This document shows positions 1-5,646 of a DNA stretch of 7,410 nt, piece after piece. Under the pieces are notes generated by a model. That model was not told the origin of the DNA and did not search any database. It saw only the letters and a program-made list of their open reading frames with translations. Numbering within the stretch: position 1 is the stretch's first letter; every line of letters starts with the position of its first letter. The DNA comes from an uncultured Rhodobacter sp. (GTDB taxonomy: Bacteria; Pseudomonadota; Alphaproteobacteria; Rhodobacterales; Rhodobacteraceae): NCBI GenBank assembly GCA_937901435.1, contig CALGTJ010000295.1, positions 1-7,410 on the forward strand. Direction: 5' to 3'. A program made the position numbers and the translations under genes.

Positions 1-242
1 TTATCAACATCTTCCTTGGTTCACCCGCGATCCACTTTGCGGTGTCCGTGCTGGGTGTGCTGATCTTCGCCGGTCTGACCGCCTATGACACGCAACGCCT
101 GAAGACCGAATACATCGCGCACGCACAGTCGATGGATCAGGAATGGCTGACCAAATCTGCGATCATGGGCGCGCTTAGCCTCTACCTGAACTTTATCAAC
201 CTGTTCATGTTCCTGCTGCAATTCCTCGGCAACCGCGAGTAA
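1..242 (+). CDS. Bax inhibitor-1/YccA family membrane protein, C-terminal part
   Basis: This is the 3' end of a gene that begins left of the window; the frame is open from base 3 and stops at TAA 240-242. The visible 79 residues hold the last part of a BI-1-type integral membrane protein. A hydrophobic helix ends in the family motif AGLTAYDTQ, followed by a basic/acidic loop and then the closing segment GALSLYLNFINLFMFLLQF. Bacterial members (YetJ, YccA, YbhL) are inner-membrane proteins. YetJ is a pH-sensitive calcium leak channel that uses two aspartates, one in the AYDTQ motif and one in the following YLDFIN motif. Here the first aspartate is present, but the second position is Asn (codon AAC, 189-191). 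Family assignment is firm; function in this organism is inferred. A strong terminator follows. Confidence 0.9.
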   Translation, partial: INIFLGSPAIHFAVSVLGVLIFAGLTAYDTQRLKTEYIAHAQSMDQEWLTKSAIMGALSLYLNFINLFMFLLQFLGNRE

Positions 243-264
243 TAACAGCGACGGTTTGACCACC

Positions 265-295
265 AAGGGCCGGGAATTTCCGGCCCTTTTCTTTT
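265..295 (+). terminator. Rho-independent terminator of the BI-1 family gene
   Basis: A perfect 9-bp stem, AAGGGCCGG (265-273) with CCGGCCCTT (280-288), closes a 6-base loop and runs into a T-rich tract (287-295). It begins 23 bases after the BI-1 stop codon. On the other strand the hairpin lacks a following U tract, so it should mainly serve the plus-strand gene, although it lies just past the stop of the convergent phnX. Confidence 0.9.
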
Positions 296-299
296 GCGC

Positions 300-1082
300 C
301 TATTCTGTTTCAAGCCGTGCGATCAACGCTGGCAGGTCCGCCACCGTATCAATCACATAATCCGCACCGGCCGCCTTCAGCCTCGCAACCGCAGGCTGAC
401 GCAGCACGTCAATCTCGGCCGCGCTCATCGCGGCTAGTTCTGCCACCGTCTTGCCCACGTAATTGCCCGACAAAGACAGCCCCACCGTCACACAGCCCGC
501 CGCCACGCCCTCGGCAATGCCCGGATCCGTGTCATCCACCTTGATCACGGCCTGCGGCGGATAGGCCACCAGATCGATAAAGCATTTATACATCCCCAAA
601 GTACCGGGGCGCTGTTCTACCAGATCGTCAGAGCACACCAGATTATCCGGCACATACCCCTGTGCGGCGGCCACCGGCAGCACATTTTCCATGATAGAGC
701 GGGTGTATCCGGTGGTAGAGCCGATCTTGATCCCCTGCCCCCGCAGCCAGTCAACGCAATCCTTGGCACCGGGAATAAGGTCGGCGTAATCGGCCGCGAC
801 CTTTTCATTCATCGGCACAAACACCGCGTAAACGCGATCCACATCAGCATCACTGGGCAAGGCCCCGTACTTCGCCTGCCAGCGTGCGCCGACCTCGGGC
901 ATATCCATCATCGTGCGGATGTGATCCCACTTTGCCGCCCCCATTGGCGCGCGCGCCTCGTCGATGGAGACCTCTATGCCGAACTCTGCAAAGGCCCGCA
1001 CAAACACACCCATCGGCGCGAAAGAGCCGAAATCGACCATCGTGCCCGCCCAGTCAAATACCACCGCCTTGAATTTACTCAT
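300..1082 (-). CDS. phnX: Phosphonoacetaldehyde hydrolase (phosphonatase)
   Basis: Cytoplasmic HAD-superfamily enzyme that hydrolyses phosphonoacetaldehyde to acetaldehyde and phosphate, the second step of 2-aminoethylphosphonate breakdown after PhnW. The 260 residues match the usual family length. The nucleophile motif FDWAGTMVDFGS gives Asp10 with Ala12, the alanine typical of phosphonatases. The cap-domain motif PMGAAKWDHIR supplies the Schiff-base Lys51 (Lys53 in the Bacillus enzyme). GSTTGYTR follows at 121-128, then RP at 158-159 and KVDDT at 181-185, where Asp184 is the likely magnesium ligand. Two spots differ from the form I know best: QRPG where GRP is usual, and KVDDTDPGI in place of KVGDTxxDI. 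The ATG at 1082 is followed directly by the conserved N-terminus; an AAAGG lies just upstream as a weak ribosome site. No phnW, phosphonate transporter or regulator is visible nearby, so the gene seems to stand alone. Confidence 0.9.
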   Translation of the reverse strand: MSKFKAVVFDWAGTMVDFGSFAPMGVFVRAFAEFGIEVSIDEARAPMGAAKWDHIRTMMDMPEVGARWQAKYGALPSDADVDRVYAVFVPMNEKVAADYADLIPGAKDCVDWLRGQGIKIGSTTGYTRSIMENVLPVAAAQGYVPDNLVCSDDLVEQRPGTLGMYKCFIDLVAYPPQAVIKVDDTDPGIAEGVAAGCVTVGLSLSGNYVGKTVAELAAMSAAEIDVLRQPAVARLKAAGADYVIDTVADLPALIARLETE

Positions 1083-1167
1083 GCCTTTGCCCTTTCAGAA
1101 TCACCTTACCCTCGGAATGGTATCACTGATTTCGGGACAAACCCCATCAAACACCACCATAAGTCCC

Positions 1168-1183
1168 GCGGCATCCATGCCGC
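1168..1183. repeat. Perfect dyad, 7-bp arms, upstream of phnX
   Basis: GCGGCAT and ATGCCGC are perfect reverse complements separated by two bases (CC). The dyad centre lies about 93 bases upstream of the phnX start. It has the size and symmetry of an operator for a dimeric regulator, but it could equally be a chance palindrome in GC-rich DNA. No regulator gene is present in the window. Confidence 0.45.
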
Positions 1184-1265
1184 CAACAATAAAACACCGG
1201 GGCGCAACTTTATCGCTATCGCATCCAAGGCGGCACACTCTATCGCCTGATAAATCGGCACGGCG

Positions 1266-1303
1266 GTGCGGGTAGCATCGCAGGTCATTCTCGTGACCCG
1301 CAC
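1266..1303. repeat. Inverted repeat / potential hairpin
   Basis: The outer arms GTGCGGGT (1266-1273) and ACCCGCAC (1296-1303) are perfectly complementary across 22 bases. Inside, GGTCA (1283-1287) and TGACC (1294-1298) can pair instead, so two competing stems are possible. No T tract follows, so this is not an obvious terminator. Confidence 0.45.
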
Positions 1304-1413
1304 GCCCACCAAAGCCCCGGCCACCTCTCGGCCACCTCGGCCACAAAACAGGTGCCACCTGAAATCAACGCGGGCGGGGCCGTTGTTATCAAAGACAAGG
1401 CCGTGACCCGCAC
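1292..1413. repeat. 12-base direct repeat, 110 bases apart
   Basis: CGTGACCCGCAC occurs exactly at 1292-1303 and again at 1402-1413. The first copy also forms the right arm of the 1266-1303 inverted repeat. The spacing (110) is not a multiple of three, so the two copies fall in different reading frames of any single gene. Confidence 0.5.
1319..1344. repeat. Short tandem repeat of GGCCACCTC
   Basis: GGCCACCTC occurs at 1319-1327 and 1330-1338, followed by a partial copy GGCCAC at 1339-1344. A related GTGCCACCT lies a few bases further on (1352-1360). It is low-complexity and of unknown meaning. Confidence 0.5.
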
Positions 1414-1530
1414 AGAGGGCGGACAATCCGCCGCTCACAGTTTGCAAGATAACCCTCCGCAGAGGCGATGCAGCGCGCCCAAATCGGCCCTTGCCGCCAC
1501 CCGATCACTAGGCCCATCCCTCCGGACACG

Positions 1531-1558
1531 AAAAAAGGCCACACCCTGCGGTGCGGCC
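1531..1558 (-). terminator. Rho-independent terminator of rpmG
   Basis: Read on the minus strand, GGCCGCACC (1558-1550) pairs with GGTGTGGCC (1545-1537) around a 4-base loop, with one mismatch. Six T residues follow (A tract 1531-1536 on the plus strand). It starts about 28 bases after the rpmG stop codon and separates rpmG from the gap and phnX. Confidence 0.9.
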
Positions 1559-1586
1559 CATCGATCTACAGACGAAAGATCAGATC

Positions 1587-1754
1587 TTACTTGATCTTGC
1601 CTTCTTTGTATTCGACATGCTTACGCACCACCGGGTCATATTTCTTTACGACCATCTTTTCGGTCATGGTGCGGGCGTTCTTTTTGGTCACATAAAAGTG
1701 GCCAGTGTCGGCGGTCGAGTTCAGCCGGATCTTGATCGTGGTCGGTTTGGCCAT
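1587..1754 (-). CDS. rpmG: 50S ribosomal protein L33
   Basis: The 55-residue product, beginning [18 protein letters not shown] and ending YKEGKIK, is a clear L33 of the large ribosomal subunit. It has no cysteines, so it is the zinc-independent form of L33. The start chosen is the ATG at 1754: the conserved protein begins there, and a GGAG ribosome site stands 7 bases upstream. An in-frame ATG eight codons further upstream would only add residues that are not part of the family. The gene is monocistronic by layout, with a candidate promoter at 1812-1839 and a strong terminator at 1531-1558. Confidence 0.97.
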   Translation of the reverse strand: MAKPTTIKIRLNSTADTGHFYVTKKNARTMTEKMVVKKYDPVVRKHVEYKEGKIK

Positions 1755-1811
1755 CTTGGTGCTCCATCGTTCAGGCAAGCTAACGCCAGCCCGGAAATCC
1801 TTGAAGCCTGC

Positions 1812-1839
1812 GTTTTACCCATGCAGCCGCGACAGTCAA
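1812..1839 (-). promoter_or_regulatory. Candidate sigma-70-type promoter of rpmG
   Basis: On the minus strand a -35 element TTGACT (1839-1834) and a -10-like TAAAAC (1817-1812) are separated by 16 bases. They lie 58 bases upstream of the rpmG start codon and downstream of the rnpB terminator. The -35 match is strong and the -10 moderate, as is common in alphaproteobacteria. Confidence 0.55.
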
Positions 1840-1871
1840 CCTTTAACACTAAAAACGACGTCGGAATCTTT

Positions 1872-1931
1872 TCACAGTCCCTCGAAACGCGCGCCCAATC
1901 CCACCTCAGCCACATAAACCAGTCCCTCCAT
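1872..1931 (-). other. Possible 19-residue micro-ORF between rnpB and rpmG
   Basis: An ATG at 1931 opens MEGLVYVAEVGLGARFEGL and stops at TGA 1874-1872. The frame also stays open upstream of the ATG back to about 1985, with no earlier ATG, GTG or TTG start noted. A weak AAGGG lies about 10 bases before the ATG. The nine bases encoding EGL occur twice in frame (GAGGGACTG, on the plus strand at 1875-1883 and 1920-1928). It sits after the rnpB terminator and before the rpmG promoter. There is no evidence that it is translated, and it is too short to judge by composition. Confidence 0.12.
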
Positions 1932-1954
1932 GCTGCGTCGCCCTTCAATTTGCG

Positions 1955-1978
1955 AAAAATCGGAGCGCGGTCGCGCTC
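1955..1978 (-). terminator. Rho-independent terminator downstream of rnpB
   Basis: GAGCGC (1963-1968) and GCGCTC (1973-1978) form a perfect 6-bp stem with a 4-base loop. On the minus strand five T residues (plus-strand A tract 1955-1959) follow after a few bases. This places transcript release about 65 bases past the mature RNase P RNA end. A T tract (1979-1983) on the plus strand makes the element symmetrical, but no plus-strand gene needs it. Confidence 0.7.
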
Positions 1979-2021
1979 TTTTTGGTCACCGCCTCTTTTG
2001 AGAACGGGCGTTTCGGGAAAA

Positions 2022-2400
2022 ATTGCGCGGATGGCCTGTAAGCCGGATTCTGTCCCGGGTTGCCCCGGTGACGGCCATTCCTCTGCCACGCCGGTTGCCC
2101 GACGCATCTAGCTACCAACCCGGACCTCTGGGCCAAAGCCACCCCGAGGCAAGCCTCGCGAGGTCCCTATTTGGCATTGCTCCCGGTGGGGCTTGCCATG
2201 CCGGTCCGGTTGCCCGTCCCGCGGTGGGCTCTTACCCCACCGTTTCATCCTTACCCTGCATGCAGGGTGGTTTGTTTTCTGTGGCGCTTTCCCTAGGGTT
2301 ACCCCCGCCGGGCGTTACCCGGCACCGTTGCCTTGTGGAGTCCGGACTTTCCTCTCGCCGCAGGTTCCCCTACCGCAAGCGACCGCCCGGCCATCCGCGC
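2022..2400 (-). ncRNA. rnpB: RNase P RNA, bacterial type A
   Basis: Catalytic RNA of ribonuclease P, which with the RnpA protein removes 5' leaders from tRNA precursors. The closing helix P1 is a perfect 12-bp pairing of GCGCGGATGGCC at the 5' end (plus-strand 2389-2400) with GGCCATCCGCGC at the 3' end (plus-strand 2025-2036). The universally conserved 5' block GAGGAAAGTCCGG (2354-2342) and 3' block ACAGAATCCGGCTTACA (2053-2037) are both present; together they build the core around helix P4. The internal GGGTAAGAGCCCACCG element is also there. Length is about 376 bases, as expected for type A. The 5' end is placed at the first P1 base, which fits the start site predicted from the promoter; the 3' end is uncertain by a few bases. 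The apparent long protein frames across this RNA on both strands are not real. Confidence 0.97.
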
Positions 2401-2407
2401 AAGGCTG

Positions 2408-2436
2408 CGCTTAGGTGGTCAGAGGTCGCTGGTCAA
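2408..2436 (-). promoter_or_regulatory. Promoter of rnpB, overlapping the amidase stop codon
   Basis: On the minus strand a -35 TTGACC (2436-2431) and a -10-like TAAGCG (2413-2408) are exactly 17 bases apart. The G at 2400, eight bases past the -10, is the first base of helix P1, so the geometry predicts the mature RNA 5' end. The TGA stop of the upstream amidase gene (2435-2433) lies inside the -35 element. Confidence 0.75.
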
Positions 2437-3104
2437 CGGGAAAGCACAGGAAAACGCCGCGCAAGATTAGAGATCATACGCAAATCCTCTGCCTCCAGCG
2501 GCCCTTGGGCAAAGGGGCGAAACCGGAGCCGAAAGGCGCGCAGCAGGTCCGCGTCGGTGGCCTTGTCAGAAAACCCGAATATGGTGGCCGCCTCGCGAAA
2601 ACACGCAAGCTGCAAAGCATCACTCTCATCCGGCCAGATCGACAGCCCCTGCACCGCCAGACGCCGCCAGTCAAACCGCGTTCCGGGATCAATTTTGCGG
2701 TCCGGGGCCAGATCGGAATGGGCAATCACCCGTTCGGGGCGAATCGCCCAGCGCGCCATGATCCCCGCGAGCAGCCCCTCTAACGCGGCCATCTGCGGCT
2801 CTGGAAAGGGGCGCGCGCCGGTGTTGTCCAACTCGATCCCGATCGAGCGAGAGTTCACATCCGTCACAGCCCCCCAAGCCCCGGCCCCCGCGTGCCAGGC
2901 CCGCATCTCTTCCTCGACATGTTGAAAAACCTCGCCATCCCGCGCAATCAGGTAATGAGAGGACACCTCACACTCCGGATCACACAAGCGCTGCGCGGCG
3001 GCAGTCGCGCTTTGCATCGCCGTATAGTGGATCACGACGATATCGGGCAAAACGCCCAACCGACGCTGGCCAAAGTTTGGCGAGGGATGCGGCGTGATCT
3101 GCAA
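2433..3104 (-). CDS. N-acetylmuramoyl-L-alanine amidase, AmpD/AmiD type (Amidase_2 fold)
   Basis: Zinc amidase of 223 residues that cuts the bond between N-acetylmuramic acid and L-alanine in peptidoglycan or its anhydro-muropeptides. Zinc ligands and catalytic residues are all visible: His26 in VIHYTAM, Glu91 in GIELDN, and His129, Lys137 and Asp139 in AHSDLAPDRKIDPG. The H-K-D spacing of 8 and 2 equals that of AmpD. Residues about 165-222 form a helical tail resembling the peptidoglycan-binding domain of Escherichia coli AmiD (AFRLRFRP motif). The only start before the conserved HPSPNFG is TTG at 3104, which follows the TGA of the lipoprotein gene with no gap and in the same frame. No Shine-Dalgarno stands out, so translation probably depends on coupling to the upstream gene. 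As read, it has no signal peptide, so a cytoplasmic recycling role is likelier than a periplasmic one, but this is not settled. Confidence 0.9.
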   Translation of the reverse strand: MQITPHPSPNFGQRRLGVLPDIVVIHYTAMQSATAAAQRLCDPECEVSSHYLIARDGEVFQHVEEEMRAWHAGAGAWGAVTDVNSRSIGIELDNTGARPFPEPQMAALEGLLAGIMARWAIRPERVIAHSDLAPDRKIDPGTRFDWRRLAVQGLSIWPDESDALQLACFREAATIFGFSDKATDADLLRAFRLRFRPFAQGPLEAEDLRMISNLARRFPVLSR

Positions 3105-3764
3105 TCAGGACCGCAGTTTGCGGAACGGGGTCGGATCCCAGCCACAGGCGTAGCCATCGCCATCCGGGTCCAGCCCAGAGCGATCCCGTTCTGGCCCTCC
3201 GGCCCCCAGAAAGGCCTCTTGGGCCGAATCATCAGAATTGTAGCGATCGCAATTGCGCTGAAACTTCGCCGTGCTCAGCAGGCTGCGCCGGTAGACCTTT
3301 TGTCCAACCGGCGTGTTGGTGGACAGGGCATAGGCCACGATATTGGGTCCATCCGCCGGACGCGTGGGCACCGCCGTCGGCTCGATCACCTGATAGGCCG
3401 CGCGTTGCCGGGCCAGACGCTCCTTGTCGCTTTCAATGCTTTGGCGATTGGCGACCGCGTCAAAATCCTGCTCATCCGAGATCCGTGTGTGGTTCGGGTT
3501 CACCGCCGCAACCGCTGGCCCCCCATCCGCAGGCAAAGGTGCCCCCGCAATTGGCCCGGAAGTCACCGGAGCCGGGTTCAGAGCGGCCCCAGACGCCGGA
3601 GCAGCTGTGCGGCGACCGGTCAATTCCGCGTCCCGCGCAGAGCGGTAACTGTTGTAGTCGCCATAGCCATCAAAGCCCACGCCCTTACCAGCGCCGGAAT
3701 CCGGAACCGCCGGAGAGCATGCCGCAAGCGTCAATGCGCTCAGCACCAATAACGAGTATCTCAT
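3105..3764 (-). CDS. Lipoprotein with C-terminal excalibur-like calcium-binding element
   Basis: The 219-residue product opens with a lipoprotein signal: hydrophobic residues 4-15 and lipobox LAAC with Cys16 as the lipidated residue. A long, low-complexity linker rich in Ala, Pro and Gly (about 20-95) leads to a charged stretch (95-125). The C-terminal part begins FQRNCDRYNSDDSAQEAFL and ends LDPDGDGYACGWDPTPFR. The DPDGDGxxC loop with an upstream cysteine (Cys172, Cys207) resembles the excalibur calcium-binding domain found in surface proteins of many bacteria; a disulfide is plausible. ATG at 3764 is chosen because the signal peptide begins there; a longer frame from 3848 would hide it. It starts 37 bases after gatA, so it is probably in the same transcript. 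Its TGA abuts the TTG of the amidase gene. Exact role unknown; an envelope protein working with the amidase is an inference. Confidence 0.85.
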   Translation of the reverse strand: MRYSLLVLSALTLAACSPAVPDSGAGKGVGFDGYGDYNSYRSARDAELTGRRTAAPASGAALNPAPVTSGPIAGAPLPADGGPAVAAVNPNHTRISDEQDFDAVANRQSIESDKERLARQRAAYQVIEPTAVPTRPADGPNIVAYALSTNTPVGQKVYRRSLLSTAKFQRNCDRYNSDDSAQEAFLGAGGPERDRSGLDPDGDGYACGWDPTPFRKLRS

Positions 3765-3801
3765 TGTCTTATATGTCCTGCCCGGGTCATTTCCTGATGT
3801 T

Positions 3802-5289
3802 TTACCACCATTTCGCCGGTTTGGAAACAAAGCCGGCGGCTTTCTCAAGGGCGTAGGCAGAATTTAGCAAATCGCCCTCTTCCCATGGCCGCCCGATCAG
3901 TTGCAACCCCAGCGGCAGGCCTTGGCTGTCCAGCCCCGTGGGCACGGCGATCCCCGGCAATCCCGCGAGGTTCACGGTCACGGTAAAGACGTCGTTCAGG
4001 TACATTTGCACCGGATCTGCATCCGCCATCTCGCCCAGACCAAAGGCTGCCGAAGGGGTCGCAGGCGTCAGGATCGCGTCGATGCCTTGGGCAAAGACCT
4101 CGTCAAAGTCGCGCTTGATCAACGCGCGCACACGCCGCGCGCGATTGTAATAAGCGTCATAAAACCCGGCACTTAGCACGTAGGTGCCGATCATCACCCG
4201 GCGCTGCACTTCGGGACCGAACCCTTCGGCGCGGGTCTTTTCGTACATTTCGGTGATGCCATCGCCCTGTGCCAGTTTCGCGCGGTGGCCAAAGCGCACG
4301 CCATCATAGCGCGCAAGGTTCGAAGAGGCCTCGGCGGGCGCGATCACGTAATAGGCAGGCAGCGCGTATTTCGTGTGCGGCAGGGAAATATCGACAATTT
4401 CAGCCCCCGCATCACGCATCATTTCCGCGCCTTGTTGCCAGAGCGTTTCGATCTCGTCGGGCATGCCGTCCATGCGATATTCTTTTGGGATGCCGATCTT
4501 TTTACCACGAATATCCCCGGTCAGCGCCGCCTCGAAATCGGGCACCGCCAGAGCCGCGCTTGTGCTGTCCAGCGGGTCGTGCCCCGCCATCGCGCCCAGC
4601 ATGATCGCCGCATCGCGCACCGTTTTCGTCATCGGCCCCGCCTGATCCAGCGAACTGGCAAAGGCCACAACGCCCCAGCGCGAACAGCGCCCATAGGTCG
4701 GCTTGAGGCCAGTTATCCCAACAAAAGCAGCCGGTTGACGGATCGACCCCCCCGTATCGGTACCCGTCGCCGCAAGGCACAGATCAGCGGCCACAGCACT
4801 TGCCGACCCACCAGAAGAGCCGCCCGGCGTCAGGTTCGCGGGGTCATTGCCGCGCCGCCAAGGGTTGACCGCATTGCCATAAACCGAGGTCTCGTTGGAC
4901 GAGCCCATCGCGAATTCATCCATGTTCAGCTTGCCCAGCATGACCGAACCCGCATCGATCAGCTTTTGGGTGATCGTGGATTCGTACTCCGGCTTGAAGC
5001 CTTGCAAAATCCGGCTTGCCGCCTGACTGTCAACACCTTTGGTGCAGAACAAGTCCTTGATCCCCAAGGGAATCCCGCACATATCCGGGGCATCGCCCGC
5101 CTTTAGCCGCGCATCCGCCGCACCCGCGCGCTCCAGCGCGATCTCGGGCGTTTTATGGACAAAGGCGTTCAGCGCATCGGCCTTTTCGATCTGATCGAGG
5201 CAGGCCTGCGTGATTTCGCGCGATGTCACATCCCCTTTGCGCAAACGGTCGCGGGCCTCGGCGATGGTCAGTTTGGACAGTTCAGACAT
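3802..5289 (-). CDS. gatA: Asp-tRNA(Asn)/Glu-tRNA(Gln) amidotransferase subunit A
   Basis: Glutaminase subunit of the GatCAB complex, which releases ammonia from glutamine and delivers it to GatB so that mischarged Glu-tRNA(Gln) and/or Asp-tRNA(Asn) becomes correctly charged. The 495-residue length is normal. The amidase-signature triad is complete: Lys78 in GIPLGIKDL, the cis-Ser158 in [10 protein letters not shown], and nucleophile Ser182 in [12 protein letters not shown]. The Ser-Ser spacing of 24 is the one expected for the family. The ATG at 5289 shares its last base on the plus strand with the gatC stop (TAATG), the classic coupled arrangement. gatB is not in the window, so it must lie elsewhere. 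Confidence 0.98.
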   Translation of the reverse strand: MSELSKLTIAEARDRLRKGDVTSREITQACLDQIEKADALNAFVHKTPEIALERAGAADARLKAGDAPDMCGIPLGIKDLFCTKGVDSQAASRILQGFKPEYESTITQKLIDAGSVMLGKLNMDEFAMGSSNETSVYGNAVNPWRRGNDPANLTPGGSSGGSASAVAADLCLAATGTDTGGSIRQPAAFVGITGLKPTYGRCSRWGVVAFASSLDQAGPMTKTVRDAAIMLGAMAGHDPLDSTSAALAVPDFEAALTGDIRGKKIGIPKEYRMDGMPDEIETLWQQGAEMMRDAGAEIVDISLPHTKYALPAYYVIAPAEASSNLARYDGVRFGHRAKLAQGDGITEMYEKTRAEGFGPEVQRRVMIGTYVLSAGFYDAYYNRARRVRALIKRDFDEVFAQGIDAILTPATPSAAFGLGEMADADPVQMYLNDVFTVTVNLAGLPGIAVPTGLDSQGLPLGLQLIGRPWEEGDLLNSAYALEKAAGFVSKPAKWW

Positions 5290-5576
5290 TATTCAACCAC
5301 CTTGGGCACTGCAAAAAATCCCTCGCGCGCGTCGGGCGCATTGGCCAGAACGGCGGCCTGCTGGTTGCCATCCGTCACCACATCCTGTCTGCGTACCAAC
5401 CGCATGGGCGTCACCGAGGTCATCGGCTCGACACCCTCCACATCGACCTCGTTCAACTGCTCGATAAAGCCAAGGATATCGTTGAATTCCTGTGCCAGCG
5501 CAGGCAGCGCGTCCGGGTCGACCTTGATGCGAGCGAGTTTTGCCACATGGGCGGCGGTCTTGATATCAATCGACAT
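5289..5576 (-). CDS. gatC: Asp-tRNA(Asn)/Glu-tRNA(Gln) amidotransferase subunit C
   Basis: Small 95-residue subunit that wraps between GatA and GatB and stabilises the complex. It starts [17 protein letters not shown] and carries the typical HVAKLARI helix, the [12 protein letters not shown] helix and the VEPMTSV segment, ending FFAVPKVVE. The ATG at 5576 is preferred over one four codons upstream because it matches the family N-terminus and has GAGG 6 bases before it. The stop overlaps the gatA start by one base, so the two are translationally coupled. A candidate promoter lies at 5605-5633. Confidence 0.97.
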   Translation of the reverse strand: MSIDIKTAAHVAKLARIKVDPDALPALAQEFNDILGFIEQLNEVDVEGVEPMTSVTPMRLVRRQDVVTDGNQQAAVLANAPDAREGFFAVPKVVE

Positions 5577-5604
5577 GAGGGGCCTCATTTAAAGGGTCGC
5601 GTTG

Positions 5605-5633
5605 CGTTTAGCGCTCTGCCCGCCCGCCTGCAA
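5605..5633 (-). promoter_or_regulatory. Candidate promoter of the gatCA transcript
   Basis: On the minus strand TTGCAG (5633-5628) and TAAACG (5610-5605) are 17 bases apart, in the 70-base gap between the ceramidase-like gene and gatC. The predicted start site would leave a leader of about 20 bases before gatC. The match is moderate, and read-through from the upstream gene is equally possible. Confidence 0.4.
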
Positions 5634-5646
5634 GCCTGCCTGCAGA

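Larger units (their letters stand above)
1083..1530. other. Gap of about 450 bases with repeats and no recognised gene
   Basis: This stretch lies between the phnX start and the rpmG terminator. Two frames are open but not recognised. One is on the minus strand at 1106-1447 (TTG start, about 113 codons, Cys- and Trp-rich, several ATA codons). The other is on the plus strand from 1193 and runs on past the rpmG terminator into rpmG. Neither has a convincing ribosome site or known motif, and several other frames are also open over shorter stretches, as expected for GC-rich DNA. It holds a dyad at 1168-1183, a hairpin at 1266-1303, a 12-base direct repeat and a short tandem repeat (listed separately). 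It may be the phnX regulatory region together with the remains of a decayed gene. I could not place a convincing phnX promoter. Confidence 0.5.

Noticed and set aside
1118..1132. TGGTAT as a GntR-type half site near phnX
   Set aside because: Only one half site is present, and a six-base match has no weight on its own.
1721..2107. A 128-codon minus-strand frame spanning the end of rnpB and the start of rpmG
   Set aside because: It begins inside the RNase P RNA, crosses the rnpB terminator and the rpmG promoter, and ends inside rpmG in another frame.
2023..2925. A 300-codon plus-strand frame across rnpB and the amidase gene
   Set aside because: Its first half is the complement of the RNase P RNA and the rest is antisense to an amidase with a full catalytic set. 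It is a by-product of GC-rich sequence and has no protein motif.
2892..3752. A 286-codon plus-strand frame opposite the lipoprotein and amidase start
   Set aside because: The Arg-rich composition and complete overlap with two supported minus-strand genes make it a shadow.
4285..5106. A 273-codon plus-strand frame opposite gatA
   Set aside because: It is antisense to a full-length, highly conserved gatA; the Arg/His-rich low-complexity product is typical of a shadow frame.
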